From Methylococcaceae bacterium (lineage in GTDB: Bacteria > Pseudomonadota > Gammaproteobacteria > Methylococcales > Methylococcaceae): a stretch of 5,007 nt of DNA. Position 1 is the stretch's first letter. Every line of letters begins with the position of its first letter. Where the stretch lies: positions 1 to 5,007 of the forward strand of contig SXQV01000143.1 in NCBI GenBank assembly GCA_005792805.1, written 5' to 3'. Below the pieces are notes generated by a model. That model saw nothing but the letters and a program-made list of their open reading frames with translations. It searched no databases and was not told the DNA's origin. This document shows, one piece after another, positions 3,618 to 5,007 of this stretch. The position numbers were made by a program, and so were the translations under genes.

Positions 3618-5007
3618 TCATTGCCTTTGAATTTTTTGGGTGCGGGTGGCCAGGGGGTGTCCGGAGCGGGCCGCAAGACTATGCAGCCCCACAATATCCA
3701 CCTGACCCCCCGTACTCGTGTATGCCTCGCGAAAGCGTTCGATGAAATCCATGACGGTATGGTCGATCAGGGGGGCGGCTGCAACATCAATGATGATGTG
3801 TTCACCTTGCGGCAAGGCGCGCAGTTCTCCTTTCAGACGGAGAAAGTTGGAGAAGACGGCGGGGCCATCGATCCTGAAGTGGAAACAGCCATCCAGCGTC
3901 TGGGTCGCCTGGTACGACGGTGACAGTAGCCCCCGAACCGTCGTGCCCTGACCGCCCAGCCAGCGGCTGAGGATCAGCTTGGCGATCAATCCCATGGCCA
4001 CGCCGGCCAGAATGTTGGTAGCCAGGACGGCGGCCAGCGTGAGCGTGAAGAGGGCGATTTGCTCGGTGCCGATCTGTCTGGCACGGCTGAATGTGCCCGG
4101 TGAGGCCAGCCGATAGCCGGCAAAGATGAGAAGCGCGGCGAGCGTCGCCAGAGGAATGCACTCAAGCCATTGCGGCAGGAGAGCCACGAACAGCAGCAGA
4201 AACAAGCCATGGAAGAAATTGGCGTTGGCACTGCGTGCGCCGTAGCCGATGTTCGCGGAACTGCGGACGATTTCGACCACCATGGGCAAGCCGCCGATCA
4301 GGCCCGAGACCACATTGCCCAGACCAATGGCGGCGATATCACGGTTCAGGTCGGTACGGGAAGCGCTTTTGCCCAGACGGTCGACCGCTGATGCGACCAG
4401 CAGCGACTCCAGGCTACCGACCAGAAACAGTGCGGCCACGGCGCTCCAGAATCCCGGTGTGGCGAGTTTGCCGAAATCGGGGAACACAAGACTATCCTGC
4501 CAGCGTTCGGGGATGCCGGCGAGAAATTGAGGGGCGGTGGTATAGACCAGATGATGCAGAAGGCCCGCATCCTCGTCGGTTTTTACATAGAGTTCGGCGG
4601 TGTCGAGATGGAAGGCCTGACCCAGCAATATCCCGGTCACGACCGCCGCAATCGGTGCCGGTAGGCGGCCCAGGCCGCGCTGATTGAGCAGTGGCCAGGC
4701 GAACAGAATGACGAGAGCGAGGCCGCCCACCAGAAAGATGAGGGGGTTGAAGTAAAACAGACTGCCGGGAATTTGCGTCAGAGCTTGCCAGACGGTTTCG
4801 GCCTCGGGCCGGGTGCCCAGCACGATATGGGTCTGGCGGGCAATGATGCTGATGCCGATGGCGGCCAGCATGCCGTGAGCGATGGCGGCGGGAAACAGGG
4901 CGGCAATCCGGCTGGTGCGGGAGAGTCCCAGCAATATCTGTATTCCGCCGGAGATGACGACCGCCGCCAGGGTGTAGCGATACCCGGCCCAAAGATCGCC
5001 CTGGCCC
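3618..5007 (-). CDS. SulP (SLC26-type) inorganic anion transporter with C-terminal STAS domain, N-terminus outside window
   Basis: The frame stays open to the right edge, giving 462 codons from 'GQGDLWAGYRYTLAAVV' to the TGA at 3618-3620; the missing N-terminus is probably under 100 residues. Many hydrophobic spans are visible, along with SulP hallmarks: 'SGGIQILLGL' early, 'LVGSLESLLVASAVDRLG' (encoded about 4378-4431), 'DLNRDIAAIGLGNVVSGLIGG' and 'RSSANIGYGARS', then 'IPLATLAALLIFAGYRLA'. The last 90 or so residues form a cytoplasmic STAS domain; its conserved loop reads 'IDVAAAPLIDHT' (LIDHT at 3756-3770), with Ala where many STAS domains have Ser after the Asp. SulP proteins move sulfate, bicarbonate or related anions across the inner membrane; the substrate cannot be told from sequence alone, and no carbonic anhydrase or sulfate-assimilation gene is visible nearby. 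Internal TTG at 4934 is not a credible start because the family sequence continues upstream of it. Confidence 0.93.
   Translation of the reverse strand, partial: GQGDLWAGYRYTLAAVVISGGIQILLGLSRTSRIAALFPAAIAHGMLAAIGISIIARQTHIVLGTRPEAETVWQALTQIPGSLFYFNPLIFLVGGLALVILFAWPLLNQRGLGRLPAPIAAVVTGILLGQAFHLDTAELYVKTDEDAGLLHHLVYTTAPQFLAGIPERWQDSLVFPDFGKLATPGFWSAVAALFLVGSLESLLVASAVDRLGKSASRTDLNRDIAAIGLGNVVSGLIGGLPMVVEIVRSSANIGYGARSANANFFHGLFLLLFVALLPQWLECIPLATLAALLIFAGYRLASPGTFSRARQIGTEQIALFTLTLAAVLATNILAGVAMGLIAKLILSRWLGGQGTTVRGLLSPSYQATQTLDGCFHFRIDGPAVFSNFLRLKGELRALPQGEHIIIDVAAAPLIDHTVMDFIERFREAYTSTGGQVDIVGLHSLAARSGHPLATRTQKIQRQ

Noticed and set aside
3531..3923. Plus-strand open frame over the intergenic gap and the STAS domain of the SulP gene
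   Set aside because: It is antisense to a clear SulP/STAS coding region and has no recognisable features of its own.

Overview
The window reads as bacterial chromosomal DNA of fairly high G+C, with strong G/C preference at third codon positions. The gene families (PspC-domain protein, DUF455 ferritin-like protein, SulP transporter, HI1419/HI1420-type toxin-antitoxin pair, P4-like integrase) fit a proteobacterium. Nothing here fixes the genus. I see no tRNA, rRNA, CRISPR array or complete insertion sequence.

Layout from left to right. Positions 1-113 (minus strand) hold the first 37 codons of a tyrosine-recombinase integrase that runs off the left edge. Positions 114-311 contain its control region: a promoter, an 18-bp near-palindrome over the -10, tandem repeats over the -35, and a strong rho-independent terminator serving the next gene. 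Positions 312-1388 (minus) encode a 358-residue protein with an N-terminal PspC domain and a long helical C-terminal part. Positions 1389-1910 hold no confident gene, but they include a stretch with coding-like composition and a hydrophobic segment, and a small ORF with a good ribosome binding site.

Positions 1866-2527 (plus) form a compact toxin-antitoxin cassette. A promoter built into two palindromes drives a RelE/HigB-like toxin and, three bases after it, an Xre/HigA-like antitoxin. The toxin appears to carry a one-base deletion about eight codons in; only a 5'-shortened ORF from 1940 remains open. The antitoxin is intact.

Positions 2618/2672-3487 (plus) encode a DUF455 ferritin-like protein with di-iron-type EExxH motifs. 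It converges on a SulP-family anion transporter with a C-terminal STAS domain (3618 to beyond the right edge, minus). The 130 bp between them holds two hairpins.

Interpretation: the right half (DUF455, SulP) and the PspC-domain gene look like ordinary chromosomal genes. The integrase at the left edge and the toxin-antitoxin cassette with its surrounding relics look like accessory DNA. No single new system is evident. The most informative signals are the broken toxin frame, the palindrome-embedded and possibly leaderless promoter of the toxin-antitoxin operon, and the ordered repeats in front of the integrase.
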